In this document: positions 28,123 to 34,800 of the stretch, piece after piece | Position numbering within the stretch: position 1 is the stretch's first letter | Layout of the letters: every line of letters begins with the position of its first letter | IMG/VR virus record: IMGVR_UViG_3300025910_000025 | Coordinates: 1-35,382 of that record | Reading direction: 5' to 3' (one strand) | From: a virus | DNA length: 35,382 nt | Position numbers and translations under genes: made by a program | Notes under the pieces: model-generated | The model's input: only the letters and a program-made list of their open reading frames with translations | Told to the model about the DNA's origin: nothing | The model's database searches: none

Positions 28123-28896
28123 ATGAGTGATCCACTTGTTCTTAGCGGCAGCTCGCTCGAAGGATTCTTCCGATGTCCCAAACAATGGGAGATCATCAAC
28201 ATTCGCGGCATTCGGAATCCACCCAACGTCAAGACCACGCTAGGGGTTTCGGCGCATACCGCTGTCGAGCACAACTACCGGCAGAAGATCACCTCGAAGG
28301 TAGACGAACCGCTGGACGTGGTGCTCGATGTATTCAGCTCGACCTATGACACCGCGATCTATGACGTAGAAAGCCCGGAGGAACACGCTGGCAAAGCGAA
28401 GGATTCAGGCATCGGGCTCATCAAGGTCCACCATTCTCGGGTCGCACCTCACGTGCAGCCCGCGATGGTCGAGGAGCCTGGACAACTGACCATCAACGGC
28501 ATCGCCTATAGTTGGGTGATCGACCTCGTTGATGATGAAGATATTGTCCGCGACCTCAAAACAACGATGCGCTCGCCTGATCCGAACGGGCATTGGGTCC
28601 AAGTCGTCGGCTACGCAACCGCCTTTCGACAGCGGACAGGCCGCATTGAGAAGGGCGCTGTGCTCGACTATCTGGTACGCGCCTCGGCCAAGAAAGCCGC
28701 AGACTATGTACCCGTCGCTTGGGCGCCATTTGATAGTTCGACGGTCAATGCTTTCGCTTCCCAAGTACGTACGGCCCATGATATGATGTTAGCAGGACAT
28801 TTCCCCGCAACCGGAGTCGCACAGGGTCGTCAAGGACCGTGTTCATGGTGCGGCGTTCGAGCGTGGTGTCCGGCTGGAAGTAAGTTGAGGTTTTAG
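28123..28896 (+). CDS. Cas4/RecB-like PD-(D/E)XK exonuclease with Fe-S cysteine set
   Basis: 257 aa. GVSAHTAVEHNYRQK supplies the N-terminal His/Glu helix. YSWVIDLVDDEDIVRDLKTT gives the catalytic Asp, then D-x-K, and QVVGYATAFRQRTG the conserved Q...Y helix. C18 (FFRCPKQW) with C240, C243 and C249 (CSWCGVRAWC) makes the C-n-C-x2-C-x5-C iron-sulfur cluster arrangement of Cas4, AddB and phage exonucleases. It should resect DNA ends. Its downstream neighbour is a probable annealing protein, so the pair resembles phage exonuclease/annealase recombination systems. Confidence 0.85.
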   Translation: MSDPLVLSGSSLEGFFRCPKQWEIINIRGIRNPPNVKTTLGVSAHTAVEHNYRQKITSKVDEPLDVVLDVFSSTYDTAIYDVESPEEHAGKAKDSGIGLIKVHHSRVAPHVQPAMVEEPGQLTINGIAYSWVIDLVDDEDIVRDLKTTMRSPDPNGHWVQVVGYATAFRQRTGRIEKGAVLDYLVRASAKKAADYVPVAWAPFDSSTVNAFASQVRTAHDMMLAGHFPATGVAQGRQGPCSWCGVRAWCPAGSKLRF

Positions 28897-30117
28897 ATGG
28901 CAACGAAAACCGAACTGGCTGACGCGGCGCAGGAGATTGCCGCAAAGGAATACGCGCTGGCTATCAACGGCTATCGCGCGGCCGATGGCGTACAAGCTCT
29001 GGCGACGCTGAGTGATGAGGATTTCGAGGCGCGGCTAGCACAACTCAAGAAGGGCCGCGAGCGCGTCGCGAGAGCGCAGCGCGAGTACATGGTGCTCGAT
29101 GAAGACTACGGCCTGATCCCAGGTACGCCCAAGCCGACGCTGTTCAAGAGCGGCGCCGAGAAGCTGGCCCAGCTCTACGGTCTTGCGGCCAGAGTCGAGA
29201 CACGCTTCGAGTCAGGCGACGGAGAGAAGACTCCACCCCTGACCTTCTACGCCGAGGCATTCCTGCACGTCGGTTCTTTCTCTGGACCGATTGTTGCAGT
29301 CGGACACGGTACGGCTAATAGTTGGGAGAAGCGCTACCGCCGCGATTCCAAAGTCTGTCCCAATTGTTCGCAGCCCAAGATCATCCGCTCAAAGTACGGC
29401 GCCGAGCCGCGCGGCTGGTACTGTCTGAATTGCAAGAGCCAATTCGGACATAACGACGCGTCAATCACCGACCAGGTTGGACCCGCGACCGGTGACGTAC
29501 GCGAGGCATATGACCTCGGCGTGACGCTGCTCAAGATGAGCGAGAAGCGCGCATTCGTGGGCTCCGTGCTGCGGGCCACCGCCACGTCAGGACTGTTCAC
29601 GCAGGACGTTGCAGAGGAGCCGGTCGAGGAAAGTGCCGCACGCATAGCTTCCGTGGCTCAGCGACCGTCTGGTGAGGCCACAGGGGCATCCACAACCGCA
29701 ACGCCACAGATCGAAAAGACCGAGTGGACCGCAAAGCCCGAGGTGCTCGCCAACGACGCTGAAGTATTGGGCCGCATCCTAGAGGCGACTGGCGGCGAGC
29801 TGGTCGAAGAAGAAGTGAAGCTCGGGCCGTCCAACGTCGAAGGCGTGGAGCGCGGCGGACGTACGGCTGGTGCAAACGAAGCTCAAATCTCAGAAGTGCG
29901 GCGGCTGGCTGGCGAGCTTTCGTGGGGCAGCCGCGCGATCCTCGATTATGCAGACTCGCTTCTAGAACTCGGCGTGGATATTCCCGAGGATGGCCGCGTG
30001 GCACGTTCCACGCTTACGGCACTGCTCGATCAGATGAGTAGTGCGAACATCGGAACGTTGATCCAAGGTATGCGGCAGGAAGCCGAGGGCCGCGAGCCAG
30101 CGGTTATCACGCCATGA
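28897..30117 (+). CDS. Probable phage recombination (ssDNA annealing) protein with zinc ribbon
   Basis: 406 aa, starting directly after the nuclease stop. A helical N terminus (RERVARAQREYMVLDEDYGL) leads to IPGTPKPTLFKSGAEKLAQL, then strands TFYAEAFLHVGSFSGPIV. A zinc ribbon CPNC...CLNC (about residues 154-178) is inserted, followed by LGVTLLKMSEKRAFVGSVLR, a pattern shared by phage proteins annotated as recombination or annealing factors. The C-terminal third is acidic and low-complexity, with a helical end. The link to annealing rests on the adjacent Cas4-like nuclease and this pattern; no direct proof in sequence. Confidence 0.6.
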   Translation: MATKTELADAAQEIAAKEYALAINGYRAADGVQALATLSDEDFEARLAQLKKGRERVARAQREYMVLDEDYGLIPGTPKPTLFKSGAEKLAQLYGLAARVETRFESGDGEKTPPLTFYAEAFLHVGSFSGPIVAVGHGTANSWEKRYRRDSKVCPNCSQPKIIRSKYGAEPRGWYCLNCKSQFGHNDASITDQVGPATGDVREAYDLGVTLLKMSEKRAFVGSVLRATATSGLFTQDVAEEPVEESAARIASVAQRPSGEATGASTTATPQIEKTEWTAKPEVLANDAEVLGRILEATGGELVEEEVKLGPSNVEGVERGGRTAGANEAQISEVRRLAGELSWGSRAILDYADSLLELGVDIPEDGRVARSTLTALLDQMSSANIGTLIQGMRQEAEGREPAVITP

Positions 30118-30293
30118 CCATAGAAGTATTCGCGGGAGTTCTAGGCGCACTGCTTGCGCGGGATGCTCTGCGAGAAATATGGTTTCTAGTGTCCAAGATG
30201 CGGGCGGTCAGCGGACCACCACCAATCAGTACGCTGGAAGGGTTGCGGCGGCGGTTTGGATATGCCATGTGGGCTCGGACAATACGACGATGA
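30114..30293 (+). CDS. Hypothetical 59-aa protein
   Basis: ATG at 30114 overlaps the previous stop (ATGA), and the TGA at 30291-30293 overlaps the next ATG at 30290. The frame gives MTIEVFAGVLGALLARDALR, then EIWFLVSKMR and a basic C terminus ending RTIRR. An amphipathic or short hydrophobic N-terminal helix and a basic tail suggest a small membrane- or nucleic-acid-associated protein. Double coupling supports it. Confidence 0.58.
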   Translation: MTIEVFAGVLGALLARDALREIWFLVSKMRAVSGPPPISTLEGLRRRFGYAMWARTIRR

Positions 30294-30793
30294 CTAATCT
30301 GCAAGGTAAGACCCGCAAGGAATTAGTGCTCGACCTACTCAAATCAAAGGAGTGGGTATCGACAGCAGAGATTTGTGCCGTCAATGTCGGAGGCACTGAG
30401 GGTACACGCCGATTGAGGGAATTGCGTGCTGCCGGTCATGTGATAGCACAGCGCCGCAAAGCCAATTCCTCTCAGGCGGAATACTCGCTGCAAGAGGAGG
30501 TTGTCGGCCGCATACCAGAACGGCCCTTCAATACCAGCTACGGCCATGGAATCGGTGCTACCGATGGTTCAGCTTCGCGCCGCGCCGCACTCAGCACGCC
30601 TTGGGTAGCCTGGCATGGATCGAGTAACAAGGGCTGGACCGCGAAACTGAGAGGTAACTCGCTAGCAGTACGCCCGATGTGGACCGACGAAAGTTGGATT
30701 TGGGTAGTTACGCACCAAAACGGCAGTCAGGATTCTGGTCGAGCAGACAGTCTTGTTAGCGCCAAACAAAAGGCGATAGAGGCTTCGAGATGA
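30290..30793 (+). CDS. Winged-helix DNA-binding protein
   Basis: 167 aa from ATG 30290 in an ATGA overlap; a longer frame from 30179 is rejected. Residues about 8-60 form a winged helix: RKELVLDLLKSKEWVSTAEI, then GGTEGTRRLRELRAAGHVIA and QRRKANSSQAEYSL (the wing). The C-terminal half is beta-rich with Trp (TPWVAWHGSSNKGW; RPMWTDESWIWVV), resembling a small domain seen in some phage proteins. It could be a regulator or a replication-accessory factor. Confidence 0.65.
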   Translation: MTNLQGKTRKELVLDLLKSKEWVSTAEICAVNVGGTEGTRRLRELRAAGHVIAQRRKANSSQAEYSLQEEVVGRIPERPFNTSYGHGIGATDGSASRRAALSTPWVAWHGSSNKGWTAKLRGNSLAVRPMWTDESWIWVVTHQNGSQDSGRADSLVSAKQKAIEASR

Positions 30794-31338
30794 ATGAGAC
30801 AACTCTTCTCAACCGAATCCTGTCGCGAATCGACGCAAGCGGCGATTGCTGGATTTGGACTGGATGGAATTGGGATGGATACGGTGTAATCCAAATCAAC
30901 AACAAGCAGACGATGGCGCATAGGGCGCTCTATGAGCGGCTAGCAGGACACATTCCCGACGGGTTCACTCTCGATCATCTCTGCCGAAATAAGCTGTGTG
31001 TGAATCCAGACCATCTCGAACCAGTAACACTTCGAGAGAATATCCTGAGGGGCTATGGGCCCCTAGCACAACACGCTCGGCAAACCCACTGTGTCCACGG
31101 GCATGAATTCACCGCCGAAAATACTCAGATCAGAAGAGGCGGCTATAGAGCTTGCAAGGCTTGCGCTAAGGCGACGCATCGAGAACGAAACAATCGCTAT
31201 CTAGAGACACACGGGCGCGAATGGATAAACTCTCTCAGGCGCGCCAGACACGCCGCAAATAAGGTTCGCATCCAAGCATCCGGTAAGGCCGATACGCTCA
31301 ATGAGGCCAAGCGTGCGGCGCTGGAGATCGCGCTATGA
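30790..31338 (+). CDS. HNH homing endonuclease
   Basis: 182 aa. CWIWTGWNWDGYGVIQINNK, MAHRALYERLAGHIPDG, then TLDHLCRNKLCVNPDHLEPV and TLRENILRG form the HNH_3-type module, with DH, the N-x-x-H and the Cys pair of the metal/zinc site. CVHGHEFTAENT and CKACAKATH provide a second zinc cluster, and the C terminus is helical and basic. This type is typical of free-standing or intron homing endonucleases in phages. It sits between the winged-helix and 82-aa genes, coupled by ATGA on both sides. Confidence 0.9.
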   Translation: MNETTLLNRILSRIDASGDCWIWTGWNWDGYGVIQINNKQTMAHRALYERLAGHIPDGFTLDHLCRNKLCVNPDHLEPVTLRENILRGYGPLAQHARQTHCVHGHEFTAENTQIRRGGYRACKACAKATHRERNNRYLETHGREWINSLRRARHAANKVRIQASGKADTLNEAKRAALEIAL

Positions 31339-31583
31339 ACAGAGGCGAGTTGTTCAAGCGGCCAATCCTGATCGAGATTCGCAGGCACCGAGGCCGGAAA
31401 CTTCTGTGGTCGGCGTTCCAAGCACCAGGTACCGATCTAGATTTCGGTCATGTACGATCTCTGATTCGCGGTCGCTACCGAGTGACGTGGACAGGATTCG
31501 GTCCTCGCGGCGGAAAACACCTGATCCAAGCAATGAACTTCGATGGGGATGTGGACCCAAACATCATGCGGGTCGATCTATGA
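31335..31583 (+). CDS. Hypothetical small basic protein
   Basis: 82 aa. RPILIEIRRHRGRKLLWSAF and VRSLIRGRYRVTWTGFGPRG are Arg-rich strands, and the end is NFDGDVDPNIMRVDL. Likely a beta-rich nucleic-acid-binding protein. Coupled by ATGA on both sides. No family is recognised. Confidence 0.5.
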   Translation: MNRGELFKRPILIEIRRHRGRKLLWSAFQAPGTDLDFGHVRSLIRGRYRVTWTGFGPRGGKHLIQAMNFDGDVDPNIMRVDL

Positions 31584-31777
31584 AAGGCGATTTGACGCCC
31601 CGTGAGATGGAAGTGCTGATGGCGGTTGCTCAGTACGAGAAGGCGGTCGAGGCCGCATACGAGCTGGGTATCTCCCGCCAGAGCGTAAAGAATCATCTGT
31701 ACGCCGCATACCAGAAGCTCGGCGTCAACAATGCCATCGCCGCCTTCAGAGAACTAGGCTGGCTCCAGGTTCCCTAA
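31580..31777 (+). CDS. LuxR/GerE-type HTH protein (HTH only)
   Basis: 65 aa from ATG 31580, overlapping the previous stop. LTPREMEVLMAVAQYEKAVE, then AAYELGISRQSVKNHLYAAY and QKLGVNNAIAAFRELG, are the helices of the LuxR/GerE C-terminal domain, including the LTPRE start, the S-x-x-S-V-K-N-H recognition helix and the K-L-G-V-x-N. There is no receiver or autoinducer domain. Last gene of the early operon. It probably acts as a small transcription regulator of phage or host promoters. Confidence 0.8.
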   Translation: MKGDLTPREMEVLMAVAQYEKAVEAAYELGISRQSVKNHLYAAYQKLGVNNAIAAFRELGWLQVP

Positions 31778-31786
31778 TCGTTGCGG

Positions 31787-31810
31787 GCCGTGATCTGCGG
31801 CTCTCTTTTT
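31787..31810 (+). terminator. Terminator of the rightward operon
   Basis: GCCG (31787-31790), a 7-nt loop and CGGC (31798-31801), followed by TCTCTTTTT, 9 nt after the stop of the LuxR-type gene. The stem is short but the U-tract is good. It ends the plus-strand operon at the convergent junction. Confidence 0.6.
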
Positions 31811-31814
31811 ACCC

Positions 31815-31981
31815 CCAACTAGTCCACCCAACTAGCGCCCCTACGGGGGGCGCAATAGGTGGTTGGTTTGACCAGAACAACTAGTTGGCAACTAGTTGGG
31901 AGCCACCGATCTAGCAGGAACAATCACATTCACAACGGAATCCGTGGAATCAGTAGGGCAAATCGCCGCCCAACTAGTTGG
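31815..31981. repeat. CCAACTAGTTGG palindrome array; candidate origin or operators
   Basis: Five copies of a CCAACTAGTTGG element. The intact 12-bp palindrome is at 31970-31981; CAACTAGTTGG is at 31878-31888 and CAACTAGTTGGG at 31889-31900; partial copies CCAACTAGTCC and CCAACTAG lie at 31815-31825 and 31828-31835. Two intact copies abut. The last overlaps the stop codon of the primase-helicase gene. A GC hairpin (31835-31853) lies inside. Repeated palindromes next to a replication gene are typical of origin iterons or repressor operators; which applies is not known. Confidence 0.65.
31835..31853. terminator. GC-rich hairpin at convergent gene ends
   Basis: GCGCCCC-tacgg-GGGGCGC: 7-bp stem, 5-nt loop, between the rightward terminator and the leftward primase-helicase stop. 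There is no U-tract on either side. It could help end the leftward transcript or be part of the repeat array. Confidence 0.45.
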
Positions 31982-33974
31982 TCCCTGAACCGTCGCTCAT
32001 GTTTCCCCAACGATACTTGCGGTCGGGCGTGTAGAACTTCACGAATACCTTGCCTTCGCCGCCATTCAGGGTGTTACGCACCGCCTGGATTCCTGACGGC
32101 CCCTCGTAGCCAAGCTCCTCGGCGATCTCGTGGACTAGAAGTGCCCCATCCGAGAGTAGAGACTTGATCCGCTCGCGCATCGATGCCTTGGATTGAAGCT
32201 GCGGCACGTTGCGAAGGTCGGTGACAACGATAGTGGTGCGCTCTGCTGCAAAGGTGACTTTGTAGGCAATGTCTCTGAATCGCGGCCCGAGATTGTTCTT
32301 GCGGTTGAACAGGCCGACTGTCATCTCTGGCGAGTCTGCTTCCTGCGTGTTCTTCACGTACCAGGTGCGGCGCGCGAGGTTGTGGTAGAACGCCGAGCCA
32401 AACGGCTTCTGATCGTCCTGCGCTTTGGTGTTATGGGCTGTGCAGATGATCGGCACTTCGAGACGGCGTTGAGCGGCAAAGAATTCATCGGCGGTCGATT
32501 GTTCGTTGGCGTCACCACCCGATGCAGGGGCCAGCGAATCCACGGCGATGAGGCCGATGCGTTCATCTCGAACAATGGGGCGCAGTTGATCCACTGACTG
32601 CGCCAGTGAGCGCGACATGCGTAGGTAGAGCATGTCCGATTCCTCACCGAGCAACCGGCGCATTCGATCACGATGCACCCAGTCTTCATCCTCCCAGTCG
32701 AGATACAGGACTCGGAGTTGAACCGAAGGAATGTAGCCGAGCAGGTCATAGCCAGTGTGAATCGAAAGGGCCATGGCTTGGATGATCTGAGACTTGCCGC
32801 TTCCCCCATCCCCAAAGAAGATCGTCACGCCAGAGGGCGAGATGAGCGGGCCGAGCAGATCGACCTGTGATGGCGGCTCAGGTGCTTGGTTGAGTGGCAC
32901 TGGTTGATTACCTCGCCGATGAGCTGTCAATGCTCGCAGCGATGACCATTCGATCATCTCGTCCCAGGCTATGTCTGCTGGAGCGGTTCGTTTGCCAAGC
33001 GCATTGGCGAGTGTCGCCTTGGCGAGCGTGCTCAGGAGATTGAGTCGTGACTTGTGGAGTGGTTCCGTGGCTCCGCCGACATAGATCGTGATCTCCGAGA
33101 ACGTTTCGCCATGGGAATCAGTGCGGATCAGGTCGAACTCAATGCGAACGTCCTGCGCTTCAAAGGCAGCCGTATGAATTTCGTGGTCGGTGGTGAACGA
33201 TCTTCCGATCTGGATGATCGTTGCCGCGGCGACTAGAGCTTCAACAGCCGCGGCCCCTTCGATCCCGACGAGATCAGCGGCACCAGCTTTGGGCGGCGCT
33301 GTCGTCCAGCGGATCAGCTTCACTTCGGCCGCGACTCCACGTAATGCCTTGGCAACTCGCTGCATATGCTCCACACCGGGCTGATCGTTGTCAGGCCATA
33401 GCAGAACGTTGCGGCCACGGAGCACGGAGAGCGGACCCTCGCTTGGAGTGGAGGCGGCTCCGGTTACGGTTGCCAACGCCGCGAAATCGTGCGAGATAAG
33501 AGCGTCGGCGTCCTTCTCACCCTCAGTGACGATGAGGCTTTCGTCCTTCTCCCAAAGGCTCATGCGCTCGCTGCCGTACAGCGGAAGATCGGCGGCCTTG
33601 ATACCTCCCAAACCGATCTGTCCGTTGGGCTGGCGCCATGAGAACTTCTTGCCTGGATCGGTGCGGACGTGGATTGCTACCAGCGTTCCGGCTCCGTCCT
33701 TGATCTGGTAGTTGATGGTGTGTTCGGCGTAGCCATTCGTCGGTGGGAAAAAGTCCGTGCTGTTCATGCCCATTGCGTCCACGATGGCAGCAAACTGGCA
33801 TCCGAAGTGGCAATAGACCAGTGCTTTGCCTTCGGGACCGACGCTAACGCTCAGGGACTGACGATGATCGTCGTGAGCCGGACAACGAGCCGCCCATTCA
33901 CTGCCAGAACGCCTGACACCTTCGAGGTGATTGAGGACTTGGATGACTGGCTCAGAAGGGAGCGGCTGATTCAT
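31974..33974 (-). CDS. Primase-helicase: zinc finger, Toprim and RecA-like ATPase domains, winged-helix end
   Basis: 666 aa, ATG overlapping the upstream 53-aa gene (ATGA). C31-x2-H34...C55-x3-C59 is a CHC2-type zinc finger for template recognition. Toprim motifs are LIVTEGEKDADAL (catalytic E151) and LLWPDNDQPG (D195, D197). Residues about 200-375 are not assigned. A RecA/RepA-like ATPase follows with Walker A GDGGSGKS (388-395), YLDWEDED, Walker B LIAVDSL (475-481) and a GSAFYHNLAR sensor region. About 605-640 (LVHEIAEELGYEGPSGIQAV) is a winged-helix-like end. It should prime and unwind at the replication fork. Confidence 0.87.
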   Translation of the reverse strand: MNQPLPSEPVIQVLNHLEGVRRSGSEWAARCPAHDDHRQSLSVSVGPEGKALVYCHFGCQFAAIVDAMGMNSTDFFPPTNGYAEHTINYQIKDGAGTLVAIHVRTDPGKKFSWRQPNGQIGLGGIKAADLPLYGSERMSLWEKDESLIVTEGEKDADALISHDFAALATVTGAASTPSEGPLSVLRGRNVLLWPDNDQPGVEHMQRVAKALRGVAAEVKLIRWTTAPPKAGAADLVGIEGAAAVEALVAAATIIQIGRSFTTDHEIHTAAFEAQDVRIEFDLIRTDSHGETFSEITIYVGGATEPLHKSRLNLLSTLAKATLANALGKRTAPADIAWDEMIEWSSLRALTAHRRGNQPVPLNQAPEPPSQVDLLGPLISPSGVTIFFGDGGSGKSQIIQAMALSIHTGYDLLGYIPSVQLRVLYLDWEDEDWVHRDRMRRLLGEESDMLYLRMSRSLAQSVDQLRPIVRDERIGLIAVDSLAPASGGDANEQSTADEFFAAQRRLEVPIICTAHNTKAQDDQKPFGSAFYHNLARRTWYVKNTQEADSPEMTVGLFNRKNNLGPRFRDIAYKVTFAAERTTIVVTDLRNVPQLQSKASMRERIKSLLSDGALLVHEIAEELGYEGPSGIQAVRNTLNGGEGKVFVKFYTPDRKYRWGNMSDGSGTN

Positions 33975-34132
33975 TCCCCCGTCTCCGCCGCGCAGCGCAT
34001 GAGTTCATGCAATGCGAGACGGTAGGCATTCCGCACTCGGAAATCGTGCGCCTCCTCGATCAACAGCGTCACCGTGTCGATGGCCGCGCTCAGTTCAAGG
34101 TCAGCGTCGCGTATCTCATGTATTTCGGGCAT
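33971..34132 (-). CDS. Hypothetical 53-aa protein
   Basis: ATG at 34132 with GGAAAGGT about 7 nt upstream; its TGA overlaps the primase-helicase ATG. The frame encodes MPEIHEIRDADLELSAAIDT, then VTLLIEEAHDFRVRNAYRLA and LHELMRCAAETGE, all helical. It is coupled to the replication gene, so it may be a small replication accessory protein; no motif proves it. Confidence 0.6.
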   Translation of the reverse strand: MPEIHEIRDADLELSAAIDTVTLLIEEAHDFRVRNAYRLALHELMRCAAETGE

Positions 34133-34151
34133 TGACTACCTTTCCGGCCTA

Positions 34152-34182
34152 TTGACAAGTGGGCTTGTCGGTCTGATATGAT
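34152..34182 (+). promoter_or_regulatory. Promoter for a candidate sRNA, with operator
   Basis: TTGACA (34152-34157) and TATGAT (34177-34182) with a 19-bp spacer, longer than ideal. The inverted repeat GACAAG-tggg-CTTGTC (34154-34169) overlaps the -35, so a dimeric regulator could occlude it. Confidence 0.55.
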
Positions 34183-34186
34183 GCTG

Positions 34187-34282
34187 TCTGCGAGATGCGA
34201 ATTGACCAGACGAGAAACCGTCTGTTCCGGCCCGCAGATCGTTATCGGAGCCCCGCCAGCCCCCCTCGGCGGGGCTTCCGTT
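34187..34282 (+). ncRNA. Candidate small structured ncRNA
   Basis: Between the promoter and a strong hairpin terminator there is no ORF. The expected RNA of about 95 nt folds as TCTGCG (34187-34192) with CGCAGA (34233-34238), enclosing CAGACG-agaaac-CGTCTG (34207-34224), then the terminator stem (34249-34276). The whole unit is about 130 bp, between a leftward replication gene and a rightward HNH-like gene. No known family is recognised; it could be a regulatory sRNA or an anti-defence decoy. Confidence 0.5.
34248..34277 (+). terminator. Strong hairpin terminator
   Basis: AGCCCCGCC (34249-34257) and GGCGGGGCT (34268-34276) give a 9-bp stem with a 10-nt loop, extended by one G·U pair, followed by CCGTTATG. 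It lacks a full U-tract, as is common in high-GC actinobacteria. It would end transcription from the promoter at 34152. Confidence 0.62.
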
Positions 34283-34345
34283 ATGCCCGTGACTATGAAC
34301 GAGCCGCCAGAGTTTACCCCTCCCCTGCCGCCGCGTCTAGCCCCA

Positions 34346-34373
34346 TTGCGCGGCGCACTAGCGGTGCTATCAT
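34346..34373 (+). promoter_or_regulatory. Leaderless promoter of the HNH-like gene
   Basis: A -10 TATCAT (34368-34373) lies 7 nt before the ATG at 34381, with a weak -35 TTGCGC (34346-34351) 16 bp upstream. The decamer TATCATGCTA matches the promoters at 14515 and 20670. There is no Shine-Dalgarno before the ATG. Confidence 0.58.
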
Positions 34374-34380
34374 GCTACCC

Positions 34381-34800
34381 ATGACTGAACAGCGAGTGAA
34401 GCGGCGATATATCAGGCGTGCGCCGCGCAGAAACAGGACCCTGACCTCCGCGGATTGGGTAGAACTACAGACGCTAGTTCTGCGGCGCGATGCGGCGGTC
34501 GTGGCCGCGACGCTACGCGAACGCCTCGATCCCCTGATCGCCGCTCGACTGATGGCTACCAATACCTATCCCTGTCCAGCCTGGGTCATCGAAGGCGGAG
34601 AGATCAGATGCGAGCCGCCGAATACTTGGAGGCTCGATCATATCCAAGAGGGCTATGGTCGAATGGGCGTCAAGGCAGACGACCATCGACTAGTCAGCCT
34701 CTGTGCCGTTCATGATGAAAGAGGAATGAAAGCAGGCCATCAATGGAATACGGCGAATCGCCCAGCGCTGCGTGATTACTTAGAGCGATTCGGAGAATGA
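34381..34800 (+). CDS. HNH-like nuclease domain protein
   Basis: 139 aa from ATG 34381; a longer frame from 34195 runs through the ncRNA and terminator and is rejected. The N terminus is very basic (VKRRYIRRAPRRNRTLTSAD). A helical region follows, then TYPCPAWVIEGGEIRCEPPN, WRLDHIQEGYGRMGVKADDH and LVSLCAVHDERGMKAGHQWN. The D-H, the later C-x-x-H and the closing His fit a small HNH/McrA-like fold; a Cys before it may complete a zinc site. It is coupled by ATGA to the next gene. Confidence 0.6.
   Translation: MTEQRVKRRYIRRAPRRNRTLTSADWVELQTLVLRRDAAVVAATLRERLDPLIAARLMATNTYPCPAWVIEGGEIRCEPPNTWRLDHIQEGYGRMGVKADDHRLVSLCAVHDERGMKAGHQWNTANRPALRDYLERFGE

Noticed and set aside
31778-31973. CRISPR array from the CCAACTAGTTGG repeats
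   Set aside because: Repeats are 12-bp palindromes at irregular spacing (11 to 81 bp) without constant spacers, and no cas genes are near; the Cas4-like nuclease is a phage recombination type.
34195-34380. N-terminal extension of the HNH-like protein to 34195
   Set aside because: It runs through the ncRNA hairpins and terminator, while a leaderless promoter precedes the ATG at 34381.
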